From NCBI GenBank assembly GCA_002633025.1, contig NMRB01000473.1, positions 294,246 to 358,245 on the forward strand: 64,000 nucleotides of DNA, written 5' to 3'. This stretch comes from Notospermus geniculatus. Taxonomy: Eukaryota; Nemertea; Pilidiophora; Heteronemertea; Lineidae. Below are positions 28,243 through 40,205 of this stretch, in pieces. The notes beneath the pieces are model-generated. The model did no database searches. It worked only from the letters and a program-made list of their open reading frames with translations, and was not told the DNA's origin. Position 1 is the first letter of the stretch; each line of letters starts with the position of its first letter. A program made the position numbers and the translations under genes.

Positions 28243-29807
28243 GCTCTAGTTCGAATTGTAAACATTACGGTGTGCCACCTATTGTCAACTTCTGGTACTA
28301 ACACTCAGATAAAATCGAATTAATCTCGCCTTTCACAACTTTTTGTTTGATTTTGAGCGTAAAATCATAAATATATTTCAGTTACAAGAATATTTATCAA
28401 GATAGATATAAAAATAGATAACGTGAGGTGACATCAAGTCGATCTGAAAGGTAGTGGTGAGGTTTCGCAAATCTGACGAAACACGAAGTACGAATGAGTC
28501 AAAATACATTTTTCAAGATGGACAACTGGCGGCCTTGTTTGAGGTGCAATAGAGCTAAAATTTGGCAAACGTATCGAGGGTATCTACACTTTTTACAGGG
28601 AGACATTCTTCACTGTTACCACGGCTATTAACCCTTTTCCACCCGAACTCGCAGTTTGGCGAGAGTGGCCTGTACCAGACAGCCTCGGACATTCAAATTG
28701 ACCTATAATCGTAACCAGTAGACCGATTGATAATGTTCTCTTTGCATATTTTNCATGTTCGCTTTGCATATTTTCTAATTGCAAGCCTGCCCCCCCCCCG
28801 CCCGCCCAATAAGCGATTTTGCTCTGTTGGAAGAAACCTTGGTAACATAGCGTTTTAACGTCTGCCCTGGAGTCCAAAGCAAATCTGACTTGTTGTGACA
28901 AAACGCCTATATTTCCGGAACGGAAGCAGCTACGAACTCTCAACTAGAGCCAGAAGAAGGAGGAAAACAAAATTTTTCAAATTTTCAGACGCGTAGGAGC
29001 AACGGTTTTCGAGATACAGACGTTTAAAGATTCGCAACCTGACAAAGACGTGAGCAAAATTTGACTATTTCTTCAAAACTCGCATCTTTGGCTCTGGTCT
29101 ATTTGTCTCACAGTTTGGAACAAGCAGACCTATATGACATGTATGAGGTTGTGGCCCATTTAGTTGCTTCCAGAATGAGTGCCTTGGCACCAGTTTTGGT
29201 TGCAATTTTGGGGAGCTAGGCGAGTTTTTGTAAACACATGAGAAATCCGTGTGACACAATGTACAATTTTTAAATATCCGGGTGCAAAAGGGTTAAAACC
29301 GAACTCATCACAATTTAAATTCCCTGCCGAGTTCTGCGTTTAATTTTTGTTGAGTTTCCAGAGGTGAAAGGTACACTGAGTTCTTATCGTCATTAAGATT
29401 GCTGATGCAAGCTACACGAAAAAAAAAATTAAGTGAAGGATTAGAACTAAGATGATGGAAATGGGATTGGTTTTTGTATGAATAAAATGTTATCTTGGAG
29501 CGGTTTAACCAGTACGCTGAACGAGGCAGCATAAACTTAAGTTTATAAGACCAGGCAAGGTATTTGTACACCCTCCTCCATTTCAAATATCGGTGCACAA
29601 AAATACGGCTGGTTGTTATTTTTCTGTGTGCGCCTACATATGTATAGCTTTAGGCAAGGCCAACTCGACATCCGTAGAAAAATTGTTATACCATCTCTTC
29701 CCCAGAATAAGAAGTAAGTCGGAGTGAGCCACTGCCAGGGTAGAGGCACAAAGATGTGCAGGTCACACGGGTGGCCCATTGACAGTCAATGTATCTATGT
29801 ATGTATG
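28243..29807. other. No gene recognised
   Basis: Two nearby pieces (28590-28625 and 29270-29300) and a C-run at 28790 are the only notable features. A partial GTAACAGTGAAGAATGTCTCC-type MITE end lies near 28600. An ambiguous base is at 28753. Confidence 0.4.
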
Positions 29808-29885
29808 TACTGTACATGTACTGTACATGTACTGTACATGTACTGTACATGTACTGTACATGTACTGTACATGTACTGTACATGT
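29808..29885. repeat. 11-bp microsatellite (TACTGTACATG)n
   Basis: About seven perfect copies of an 11-bp unit that is itself nearly self-complementary (GTACATGTAC). Confidence 0.93.
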
Positions 29886-30141
29886 ATGTATGTGTATATG
29901 TCTTTATGTATAAAATGTATTTTGCTGAGCAATAAAATTCTGAAATTCTGCAGTCTATATGTATTTCCTTGAAGGTGCGAGTTCCCAAACTTGGTTGACA
30001 TGGCTAGGTGTACATTTCAATAGGGCCACTGGTGCTTGGACCGTTGAGCATACCTCGCAGTGGCTCACTCAGTCTGACCGCTTTATGTGGAAAAGAGAGC
30101 CTAGCGTACATCGCACTTGCGACTGGATACAACTAGTCGCT

Positions 30142-31195
30142 ACTGAGCTACCTGGCGACTGGGAGGATCTAGCTGGAACTGGAGGCGACTGATGAGTCGC
30201 CAGAAACTGTCGTTGTACGCACCCTTGCGACTTGCTGGAACTGATATCTTGCCAGTCTCCGCGAGTTGCACATGTTCAACTTTCTGGCGACTAGTTGTAC
30301 CCAGTTTCGTTCAGTCGCTGCGATGTTCCCTAGCTTGCGACTGATCAGTGGCAGTTTTGCCGAGTTGCTGAATTCGCGATGTGCGCGCAGCGAGTACATC
30401 ATCCGCGACTGATCGGATCAGTTGCTGTTAAAAGCCAGGCGTACATCGCACTTGCAACTAGAAGCAACTGATCTACGCCCTGCGCGCACATCGCAAATTC
30501 AGCAACTCAGTAAAGCCTCGGTTATGTCGCCCTACGCTGTGATAGAAATAGCGTCAACTAGTTGCAACTGTAAACTTATGTCGCCACCGACTAGAGAAAT
30601 ACCGATCGGTCGCAACTACCTGGAACTAGTTTATCGCCGTCTTTTGAGTGCTTATGTCGACACAGATTTCTTTTGATTTTAAGTAAGTTGAACTTGTGCG
30701 ACTTTCAGGATCTGGATATTTTTAGTTTGCAACTAGTTGGCAACCAGTTACTCGCTGACGCCCGAGAGCTTATGTCACATAGTAGTTGTGACTAATTAGT
30801 TCCAACTACGCGCCGATAATCAGTTGCCAACTAGTTCTGACTGTACGTAAGGGCGACATAAGTGAGGCTTAAAACTAGGAAGATCCAATCAGTCGTCATG
30901 TCTTGACCGTGTACATCGCACTTGCGACTGGCAGCAACTAGGGTAACATCCAGGGCGGTGGGACTCGATGAGACTCGATTTTGTTCATTGATCAGTCACA
31001 AGCCCGCGTGCATCGCAGCGACTGAATGAAAATGGGTACAACTAGTCGCTGGAAAGTTGAACATGTGCAAACTGGCGGCGACTGGCAAAATCTCAGTCCC
31101 AGCCAGTCGCAAGGGTGCATACATCGACCATTTCTGGCAACTGGTCAGTCACCTCCAGTTCCAGCTAGATGCTCTCAGTCACCAGGTAGCTCAGT
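30142..31195. mobile_element. Large foldback element rich in GCGACT words
   Basis: Arms of roughly 260 bp (from 30142 and ending at 31195) are imperfect inverted copies. Shared landmarks in order are ACTGAGCTACCTGG, CTAGCTGGAACTGGAGG, GCACCCTTGCGACT, GCACATGTTCAACTTTC and CATTCAGTCGCTGCGATG. The core contains further GCAACTAG/CTAGTTGC words in both orientations. There is no coding capacity. Confidence 0.82.
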
Positions 31196-31984
31196 GGTGC
31201 TGAATGGGTGAATGTCGTCCAGTCCTGATCCTACCTGCTAATTCCTAGCCCAAGCCCCTAACCCAATCACCAACCCTGACCCTCAACCCTTGTCACTGAC
31301 CCCTCCCCTAATCCTACACCTAGTCCTCACCCTAACCGTCACCGCTAACCATCCTAACCCGCTAACCTGGGTACACTAGTTTAGACGACATTAACACATT
31401 GTGCCTCAGTGGTGACTAGTTAAGTTGTCTCCAGTCACAAGTGTGATGTATGCTACGCTTAACAGTTGAAAGCTGCAAATAACGTAGATGGAGGATACAG
31501 AGTTATGTGGGGTGTCAAAAATCTTGCATCGGTGCGAAGTTTTCTTCTTCAGTGTTAACGAGTTAGCGAGTTGAGTGTTGTCGAAAAGAAGCACAATCCT
31601 AAAGAAACCCTTTGACATCGTGAAAAGCTTTCATCGCGTTAATTTGCGAGATCTAACGAGATGTGGGAAGATGAACACAACAAGCTTAGAGACTTATAAT
31701 CTGATCTCACGGTATGTTTAGAACAGCTTTGAATCTACAAGACGATTATCACAGCATCAGCAACTGTTTTAAGTTCAATCCACGGGATTGTGTCGAAAAA
31801 TAATGGCTTATTTTCGGCTTTAGTTTATAGCTCATATAATCTGCTGATTACAAAATACTACGTCACAGAGTGCAAGCGCCAATTTTAGGCATTTTACATG
31901 TAGTTACTTTTCAATGTACGCTTGGCGATATTAGGTGATGGAAAAAAAACGTATCTCCCTGGGAAAATCCTTTAGAAAAGACTG
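31196..31984. other. No gene recognised
   Basis: A short CCCTAACC-type low-complexity stretch lies at 31235-31365. It resembles telomere-like degenerate repeats but the units are irregular. The remainder has no features. Confidence 0.4.
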
Positions 31985-32055
31985 GTGCGACTTGGGGTCG
32001 AACCCACGACCTCAACGGTGGCTAACGTGGATGTTTTAGCCCACCGCGCCACGCT
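31985..32055 (-). repeat. tRNA-like SINE head
   Basis: On the minus strand GCGTGGCGCGGTGGGCTAAA (A box) and GTGGGTTCGACCCC (B box) are correctly spaced. This is probably a tRNA-derived SINE. Confidence 0.62.
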
Positions 32056-32112
32056 GACACAGTGAAGATCAAATATTGAATCGAAACTCCAGCACCAAAA
32101 TACAATACTAGT

Positions 32113-32270
32113 ATAGAGAGGTTAAGAAATCAAACGTTAAACGTAAACTTTCGACAAAGTTATTTTCATACCACACATTCACCAGGTTTTATATTATTGC
32201 ATTTTCTGTACAAAAAATAACATTGTCGTTAAAGTTTACGTTTATCGTTTGATTTCCTAACCTCCCTATT
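32113..32270. mobile_element. MITE with TAGGGAGGTT-type ends, copy 1
   Basis: Inverted ends read ATAGAGAGGTTAAGAAATCA and the mirrored AATAGGGAGGTTAGGAAATC. The interior carries AAACGTAAACTTT and a TTTTCTGTACAAAAAATAA segment shared with 54149-54298. Confidence 0.85.
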
Positions 32271-32390
32271 GTTAGGTGTACTGCAGGAGGAAACCGGAGA
32301 AACCTAACTGTCAGTGAGAGCCTAGCCCTCTCTATCTATTGCACTCTTTCGGTCGAACCCGCTCTTGATGTACAGTACATGTAATATACA

Positions 32391-32396
32391 GAGGGG
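32391..32396. repeat. Target-site duplication (GAGGGG), left
   Basis: It matches 32714-32719 exactly and directly flanks the terminal TACAGTGGC. Confidence 0.87.
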
Positions 32397-32713
32397 TACA
32401 GTGGCCCAAACATGCCATGTATATATTTTTGTCCACATTAAAATATTCTGAACATTATTGTATTTTTTCTCGAATTTCCACCCGGGTGGAAAGTATTTTC
32501 ACCCGGGTGGAAAGTATTTCCACCCGGGTGGAAAGTATTTCCACCCGGGTGGAAAGTATTTTCACCCGGGTGGAAAGTATTTCCACCCGGGTGGAAAGTA
32601 TATATAAGTGAAAATACTTTCCACCCGGGTGGAAATTCGAGAAAAAATACAATAATGTTCAGAATATTTTAATGTGGACAAAAATATATACATGGCATGT
32701 TTGGGCCACCGTA
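32397..32713. mobile_element. 317-bp non-autonomous relative of the 10 kb transposon
   Basis: The terminal inverted repeat is ~95 bp and nearly perfect. It starts TACAGTGGC on the left and, read inwards, TACGGTGGC on the right, the same tip as the 10 kb element. The middle is a tandem array of ~21-bp units with the palindromic core CACCCGGGTG. A 6-bp duplication GAGGGG flanks it. There is no coding capacity. Likely mobilised by an rve transposase of the type at 5995-7774, or a close cousin. Confidence 0.87.
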
Positions 32714-32719
32714 GAGGGG
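32714..32719. repeat. Target-site duplication (GAGGGG), right
   Basis: It directly follows the terminal GCCACCGTA of the 317-bp element and equals 32391-32396. Confidence 0.87.
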
Positions 32720-34865
32720 TGACCCTCTCTGACACCGCAGGTTTTTTCCAAGCACTCCAGCTTCATCCAGCAGTTAATTAAAGGAGCACGGTATTTCCAC
32801 TTTTTCTCGTCAGCCGGCGCCCCCGCGCCACTCCCCTCCCACGGGACTAACTACGTTGTCGGCGAATGGACCCGATTTACTACGTACACTTTGTAATGGA
32901 TTTTTGTGGTTGGTGTTGCTGCCGCTAGGTGGCTCTCTCTACGTCGGCAGTCAAATTATCTATCAGAGATCGCACACCGTGGTCCTTTAAATTCACCCAA
33001 AGTAGTGTATAGAGCAAATAATGCCCCATTTATGCTCAACTCTTGATTTAATATTTTCATCATGAGTGATGAATTGATGTATATTTCATTTGGGGGGGGG
33101 GGGTACAAATTTTCATCTCCCTTGNATTAATGTAGACTTGCCAACCATTTCTGGTGCACACAACGCCACGGTAATGATGGATGACAAATGACCAATACAG
33201 TGGGATAATCTATATCTGGCCCGTGTTTCGAGGGAATTTGAGGCAAATACCAAAATCGTTCAGCCAGCTCAGGATGAAAAATGAGTGCAACTGGCAAGAC
33301 TAAGAAGTAATATCTTGATAAAATAAATGCTGTTACATGGATTTTTTTCCCATCTGGACGAAGGCCAAAGCATTATTGGCCCATGATAAGAACGGAAGAC
33401 GCCACCTAAAGTTATGTTCTTCACTTGCCCTTACAAGGAACGACGTCTTACCGTCCCCTGCGAAGGACGTAAAGAGCCAAGGATCCCATATGACCCAGGC
33501 TGGATTTGAACCAGGTGTGACACTGACAGGAATCAACGTCCAAACAATGCAAGTCCGCCAAACAATAGCCTGCTATTGTATGGTTATATTGGAATGGTCA
33601 TGGTCTTTCTAGCCATATTCTAATCCCTCGCAGAACAGTAAGACCGGACTTTGATTCCAGGGGGACTTTGATCCCTGCCACACCTATTCGCGCCGAGTCA
33701 AAGACTCCACCGAACAGTTTCCGGAGCGGTCGCCGCAATGCATTTACCAGTTGTTGTTAGGAATAAAACGGGTATTGTTTTATTATTTTTGGTTCACTTT
33801 GGACAGACGCGAACAATCCGCTTTAAAGGCCCGTCTACACGATCATACATTTGTTCAAAACATCATCATACATTTGTATGATGATGTTCATGGACAAAGT
33901 GTATGATCGGTGTGGACCGTTTTCCCAACAAACTTGAACAATCAGGACGCTTGAGATTTCTGGTCACCCTTGCAATCACAAAATTTAGAAACTACAGCCT
34001 TATCACCTTAAGTAATTTGTTTTGCAAAGAGATTTATTTTGATTTACGAGTGGGTTTCAAGTGTGATACAACCCCTGCTTCCTAAACGTCTGCTCCAATC
34101 AAAACTGAATCTATCATTTTGAAGAGACAAATAAATATGACAACAGGTCATCCATCATTTAAAAACTCAGATTTAATCCAGGTCTGTTTGTTGAGAAGGG
34201 TTGTTATTATTGTTTTACCGGATATCCTACCAAGTCTGGCGAGGCAGACAGGTAATAAGGACATGAATGTGACGTCTGTCAAGTACTCCGTGATGTAAAC
34301 AGTGTCTGCGCCGACGCACACCCAGGCTTCAATGTGTACGCTATCAACCATGATAGAGTTCTAGGGAAGTATAAGGACTTCAGTGCTGTTTTTATATGCA
34401 ACTTCATGCAACTTGTTGCATAAACCAGCTGATGAGGCCAAAACGTTTCACATAACAGTGTTACCAACTGGTCAGGGCTGATACTATGTCGAAACCGCAG
34501 CGGACATAAGTCCAGGTGGTGAGCAAAAAGTGGCCCCATCCTTTTCATCACTTGAGAAACTGAGTAAGCCATAGCGCTGTGACACCATTTACATTACTAA
34601 TCTTTCAGACAGTACGGTACCATGCTTCAGCTCAATGACATTTTTTGTTCAGGTGCAGCAAGAGTGGTCTCCATGCAAATTGATAACTTAGATCATTCAG
34701 ATTAGATAGATTTGAACAGCCACAAGACAGAAAACCTCACGCATACAGTGGCACACACTAAACTTTGGATAACGTGTAGGCCTAACGTACATTTCTTCAT
34801 GCATCCAGCCCACAGGTCTCAATCCTACAGCATTTCAGTCACAGACAGTGCCAATGCTGCCATAC
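32720..34865. other. No gene recognised; small foldback near 33830-33916
   Basis: Around 33830-33916, CATACATTTGT and ATCATCATAC words are mirrored about GTATGATGATG, forming a compact hairpin. A G-run is at 33096 and an ambiguous base at 33125. A tRNA-like B box may lie near 33505. No coding region is supported. Confidence 0.4.
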
Positions 34866-35040
34866 AGGTGTAACAGTAAAGAATGTCCCCCTGTAAAAAG
34901 TGTCCGCTTCTACATGTATTGTTCAATGACGGATTAAGGTGCGTGGCTATAGAAACCAATCACCAGAGATTAGAATGTAACAATAGGATCATTTGTTCCT
35001 GGGACAGTTTTTCCTGGGGACATTCCTTCCTTTCACACCT
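34866..35040. mobile_element. 175-bp MITE, copy 1 (GGTGTAACAGTAAAGAATGTC ends)
   Basis: The left end AGGTGTAACAGTAAAGAATG is mirrored by the right end with a few changes. It is nearly identical over its length to 53379-53543 in opposite orientation. Partial copies lie near 12990, 28600 and 36250. Confidence 0.85.
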
Positions 35041-35504
35041 GTACTCTGCTCATGCTCGGCAAAGACGCAACTGGCAGTTTAAGTAACAGTAGCTTGTTCT
35101 GGTCCATCGACCGCACTGATCTTGTTGGGTGATACGGAGTAAGGGTTGTCCCATATTATCATTCAACCTTGTAAAGTAAAATAATCCAACTACATTTCCG
35201 TTATCATTTTGACAATACTAGTTTTATATGACGTTTAATAAATATCAGGTAATTGTTATTAAATTGGAATTTTCATATATCGTGGCTTTCGTTCAACTTA
35301 AGGGTCATATTTCTTCATTTTGAAGGAAGTAACTGAAGTTAAGCAGACTTGTGGGATATTTCATTTGGAGAAAATGATTATTTCCGAATTGGATGACTTT
35401 GTGTGGTTTATTTGATACGTGGTTTATTTGATACGTTTTTGATCAATTGTTTTTGATTTGCTGTTAGTAAAAGTAAGGTCGTCTACGAATTTCGCAAATA
35501 TATG
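35041..35504. other. No gene recognised
   Basis: AT-rich sequence without motifs, splice context or repeat structure. Confidence 0.4.
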
Positions 35505-35920
35505 TACATGTACTAAGTTTCAGGTCAATAGCCCAAGCAATTACGAGACGTGCCACCAAATGACAAAGTTTTGAACTTTGACCTCTGTGACCTTGAAAAG
35601 TCGGTCAAAAACCCCTTACTTATGTCATGCATCCTCATTAGAAGCACCAATGATAAACATTTGGAGAGGATCCACTCATTAGTTCCTGAGTTATTGCACT
35701 TTTTGCGTTTTTTGTTTCTGCCACCTTGTGGCCAAGCTATGAGTCAAATCAGACCAAAACTTGGTGTCATAGGTCATCTGACCTAGGAGTATATATATGT
35801 ACCAAATTTCAGGTCAATAGCACCTGCGGTTACGAAACGTGCCCTGCTAACGGACGACAACGACGACGACGACGACGGACGCAGACCGACGACAAGAGCT
35901 CACCCCAGGTGAGCTAAAAA
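35505..35920. repeat. Dispersed repeat related to 11085-11960
   Basis: The order of landmarks is the same: GACCTCTGTGACCTTGAAAA, ATTTGGAGAGGATCCACTC, GTGGCCAAGC, CATAGGTCATCTGACCTA, a GAC-rich run, then CAGGTGAGCTAAAAA. Confidence 0.85.
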
Positions 35921-37698
35921 ATCAAATCACGCAGTGGAAATAAGCAGCAAACCGCAGGTGAACCATCAATGTTGGGGGGTCCTAGCGCTGACTCCCTTAA
36001 GTCACGGGTACGTAAAGGGGACTTTGGCAGCTTAAACTGACACACCATCAGCACTTTCAGACTGACAGGTGCATGTGGCAATTACAATTCCCAGGCTTTT
36101 ATTCGGGAATCCATTAGTGCAACGGCAGATAAGTCAGCGATTATTTAGGCTGACCTTTTAGGTTAACTTTACAAAATGCTGCGAATAATGCAATCTCGTA
36201 CCCAGAGTTCAACGTTGCCACATTAAACCCTGAAAATGCCTAGACCGGTGTAGCAGTAAAACGTGTCTCCCTGTAAAAAGTGTCCACTTCTATTGTTGAA
36301 TGACGGAATAAGCGGCATGCGTATTCTAACGATTTCTAAGTGTCGAATTAGTACCGACCCCTCCATGGGTGTGTGTGTGTGGGGGGGGGGGTCCAGACAT
36401 GTCACTGACCATCAGTTATACCTGTCCTATACAAATTGGCCCAAAAAATTTACAAGCATACTTCCGCCAGGCTCCACCACTGGTATGAATGGACAGAGAA
36501 TCTTTCTAGGAAATAGGTTGCATGGATGGTCAGTATGACCCACGTGACCTGCAGATCATTGTGACTAAACTGGCAATGGTTCACTCGGCTCAGGCTGAAT
36601 TGGAACCCAGAACGTGCTGTTTGCTAAGTGGACAACGATGTTAAAATTACTGTATTTGATTTTTCCATCAGGGCCAAAACCAAAGTGTGGTCGAGTATGG
36701 GAGACTGAGGCCATCTCTAGCTGCTCATGTGCCTCACTTAAATGGATTCTTTTACCTGCCCTTTCAAATGTACAAGATACAACAATGGACCACGGCTTAC
36801 TGGCCCATGGAACCATCTTGTCCAAACAAGACCATCGACTGCGTCTTTAGCCTTGTCCCAATCATGTCATCTTTTGCGTTAACTCATAAATTATAAATGA
36901 ATCCGACCCCTACTTGACCCCGCCTCCGAGCCAATCAGAACTCGTGAAACAAATCGCCGTTCGACACCGTCTCGTCTCTTCCCGCACGCTTTGTAACACG
37001 GATTTTGATTGGCACATCGATTAGCATTTGCACACCGATGATTGGCTGTGGCGTCTGAGCTCCCCAGAAGCGGGAAATGTGATCGATCCAAACCAGGCTA
37101 GATGGGCGCGAACTATCTACTCCCAACGTCAGACCAACGTCGGCAAATGACCAATTATCAACGTTCGACGTTTGCCAACCTCTGCCGACGTTGGGCCAAC
37201 GTACCTCTGCTGTCTGATCATTACGACCCCAGAAGGCTGGGGTATCGGTTGAGGAGTAACGAAACACTGATTTGGCTCGTACGCATGGGAGAAAAATTCA
37301 TGGTTTGTATTTTCTTGACCTTGCGGAGTGCAAGCGGATATGCTGGTGAAATCCAGTATCTTATCTTCAGGAGAACCGTCTACTAAAGTTACAAGTTGCA
37401 GCTTACATTTGACGTTATTCATTAATAAATGAATAATTATGATTGGTCTGTCAATAATATGCACGGAAGTCTGATGGGTACTCTGATATACAATCCTAGT
37501 ATTTACATAACTAAGTTAACAATATTCAATCCAATATTTTTACAAAGGTTCTATTGTCAAGACAGCTGAAGGTGTCTGACAGCCGATACCTTGACGAGAC
37601 TGGCAGATTGGATACCACAAGTACCAGAGATGGAGTTTATAGATAAAGCAGATTGATGGGGTCGTGCGTACAATGGACGGAGGTTTCGTCATCAAAAG
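35921..37698. other. No gene recognised; fragments of repeats
   Basis: It contains an 18-bp tip of the Mutator-like MITE (36190-36207), a partial GTGTAGCAGTAAAACGTGTCTCC element (36247-36320), a GT/G run at 36370, and local CCAACGTC-type inverted words at 37120-37200. No coding region is supported. Confidence 0.45.
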
Positions 37699-38108
37699 TG
37701 AGGTTGCGCAAATCTGACGAAACACGAAGTACGAAATACGAAATTGGACTTCATTTCAATGACGTAATTTATTTCAGGAGATGGTTGGTACAACAAATAT
37801 CGCCTCACGCTGCTGGAAGAGCGTCTTTTAACGTACATGTATGACGTTAGACCGATAGCGTTACGGTGTTTATGAAACTTTGAAATTTATCTTTCGTTTC
37901 TACTTCGTAGCTACGAAGTGGAAATTTAAAAATTAAACATGCACCTTAACTCTCTCGGTCTTACATGATATGCTAAAAGACGCACTGGCGGCAGGGACAT
38001 TTGTGGTACCAATCATCTCCTGATAGTGCATTAGGTCCTGGAAATGATGTTGAATTTCGTATTTCGTACTTCGCGTTTCGTCAGATCGTTTGATTTCTAA
38101 ACCTCCCT
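37699..38108. mobile_element. GTGAGGTTTCGC-family MITE, copy with exchanged right end
   Basis: Left: GTGAGGTTGCGCAAATCTGA and the family order through CGTAGCTACGAAG in the middle. The right tip is not the expected GATTTGCGAAACCTCAC but GTTTGATTTCTAAACCTCCC, the end of the TAGGGAGGTT family. Confidence 0.82.
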
Positions 38109-38758
38109 ACTATCAATAGATTCACGATTTCTCCACACGAAAGAAAACATCAAGAAAAAATATTATCATGTTATCATTTAAGAATACATATATTCAATGG
38201 TGACATGGCCACACCCAGTTCATCGCGAATAGAACGTGGATCGTCAAAATAGGGATTAATGAAAGAATTATTTCGAGTCTATCCCTCTTAATCCCATTCG
38301 TAATGTTACACCGACAGATATCTTTGATGTGATTAGCTCACAAAGTCAACAGATGATAGTCTTTGTTACCCTAGAGGCTGAGTCCATTCTATTGGTTAAG
38401 TATCTAAGAGGTGACATTATAGGTCAAACGACCTGCTGGCATGTGTAAAAATCGTACTATATCATTCGTAGGGTGTCCTCAAAAAATATACACGCCAAAT
38501 CAGGCAATCTTAGAATCTATGATCCCCTGATCCTCATAGAGTATCTTCTTACGTGAAAAATGATCTTTGTTTTCATCAATCATTCTAGCCAATTTTTTGT
38601 GCACCAAGGTCAGCCCCAACTTGGAATTCTGTCAAATAATTACACTTGGTTCATGAAAAAGGCGTGACCTTGATGCACACAAAAATAACATAATTTCTGA
38701 TTGGCTCGACGTATTGGACGAAATGACGCCTCTTTACTTAAGTAAAAAGATACCCTAT
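38109..38758. other. No gene recognised
   Basis: AT-rich, with no motif or repeat recognised. Confidence 0.4.
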
Positions 38759-38950
38759 TAAAGCTGACGTGACCGAACAAAAAGCCCCCATGCGACGACC
38801 AAGAGAATTGCAAACGCCCTACAAGCACCTCAAAACGAAGGCTCAGAACATGATATACTCCAAGACACCAGGAGGGCGCCACCTTATTTGTCTTCGAGCT
38901 GTCGAGGTGCCAACATCCTCTGGTGAGCTACTATTGAACACTTAACTTGG

Positions 38951-39017
38951 ACCCCGCTGGGAATCGAACCCGCACCCTGTTGTCTTTGTTCCACCGTCTT
39001 CCCCATTCAGCCACCGA
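38951..39017 (-). repeat. tRNA-like SINE head
   Basis: Minus-strand GCGGGTTCGATTCCC (B box) with a GTGGCTGAATGGGG A-box-like start. Not a clean cloverleaf. Confidence 0.5.
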
Positions 39018-39362
39018 ACTTGTTGGCAGACTGTTCATGCTTTCTGTTATTCGTACTATTATTATTTATTTTATTTATTTATTTATTTGAAATTCGTGGG
39101 TAAATTCTTCATTTAAGCATACATATAGATAAAACATCCCTTAAAACATTTTACATATAGATATCACAGAATTGATAAAACATACAATACATCTAAAACA
39201 TTTAGCATTGAATACGACAAATAAAATTTGCGAAGAAAAACCCACAGGGAGTAGACGGTAGGTCGAAGCCTTTGAAATTGCCCCCCCCCCAAAAAAAAAT
39301 TGTCCCTATTACGTAAGTCGAAGGTCTACGTCTATGACAAACACAAATCATGACTGTCGGCT

Positions 39363-39434
39363 GGCCCGTTGGCGGAGTGGATAGATTGGTGGATTAAAAG
39401 ATCAGAAGATCGACGGTTCGCATCCACCTGTCTA
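39363..39434 (+). repeat. tRNA-like sequence (Ser/Leu-type look)
   Basis: Plus-strand TTGGCGGAGTGGATAGATTG (A box) and GACGGTTCGCATCC (B box). The acceptor stem does not close well, so it is a SINE head or pseudogene. Confidence 0.5.
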
Positions 39435-39638
39435 AATCACTACAATTTTTTTCTTTGAGCAGTGTAAGAGGTATCCGGGGATGTTGACAGCTCTGTTGCC
39501 TGAAGACAAATAAGGTGGCGCCCTCCTGGCGTCGTGGGGTATATCATGTTCTGAGCCTTCGTTTTGAGGTGCTTGCAGGGCGTTTGCAATTCTCTTGCTC
39601 GTCGCATGGGGGCTTTTTGTTCGGTCACGCCAGCTTTA

Positions 39639-40205
39639 AAGATTTAAGGAAACCTAGATTGTCGGGTTGCCTGATTTGGCCTGGACATGTTTTTGACACC
39701 TTGTATTTGAGTAATTCATGGTTACAGGGAATAAAAATTAGTGCCAGCATCACTGTGCCTTTGCACTCCTGAATGCAATAGCGCAAACGATCGTCGACAT
39801 AGTCTGTTCACGTTTTTTATCAGAAGGCCGCTTATTAACCAAAATAAGAATCAAGAATCAGAATCGAACTTGGGCTAGAATTTCGGCCCTGACATTGGCC
39901 TACGCAATACATGTATTATGAAATGGTCACTTCTGAATTTTTTTAGTAGCGACCAATAAAATATTGGTTGCAGCTTACAAAAAATGCGCACTTTTTCCCT
40001 CTAATGATATCCCAATTCATTTTTAGCCCTACCCTCATTCACTTTGGAGTAATCAAGGAAAATACGACTTGTGATCCACTGTGCCCAGTCTTCCCCTACA
40101 TTATCATACCATATGAAGGTGGAACTGATGTCATCTTAGACTGAAATGGAAAGCTGGCGGTAGGCTAGTTTTGCATTTTTGTGTTGTGTGCTACAAATGA
40201 TACAA
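39639..40205. other. No gene recognised
   Basis: Nothing beyond short open frames. Confidence 0.4.

Larger units (their letters stand above)
38759..39638. mobile_element. 880-bp inverted-repeat element carrying two tRNA-like segments
   Basis: Arms of ~145 bp (38759-38903 and ~39490-39638) start TAAAGCTGACGTGACCGAAC and its mirror. They share GGAGGGCGCCACCTTATTTG. The spacer holds a minus-strand tRNA-like piece (38951-39017), AT repeats, and a plus-strand tRNA-like piece (39363-39434). Confidence 0.85.

Noticed and set aside
31235-31365. Telomeric repeat
   Set aside because: CCCTAACC-like words are irregular and broken by other sequence. There is no sustained array.
32480-32605. Tandem CACCCGGGTGGAAAGTATTT units resembling a CRISPR or minisatellite
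   Set aside because: They sit inside a 317-bp element with long inverted ends and a target duplication, so they are part of that transposon.
39363-39434. Functional tRNA gene (also considered at 24004, 31985, 38951, 44638, 63597)
   Set aside because: A and B boxes are present but acceptor stems do not pair well and no termination signal is placed correctly. They look like SINE-derived heads.
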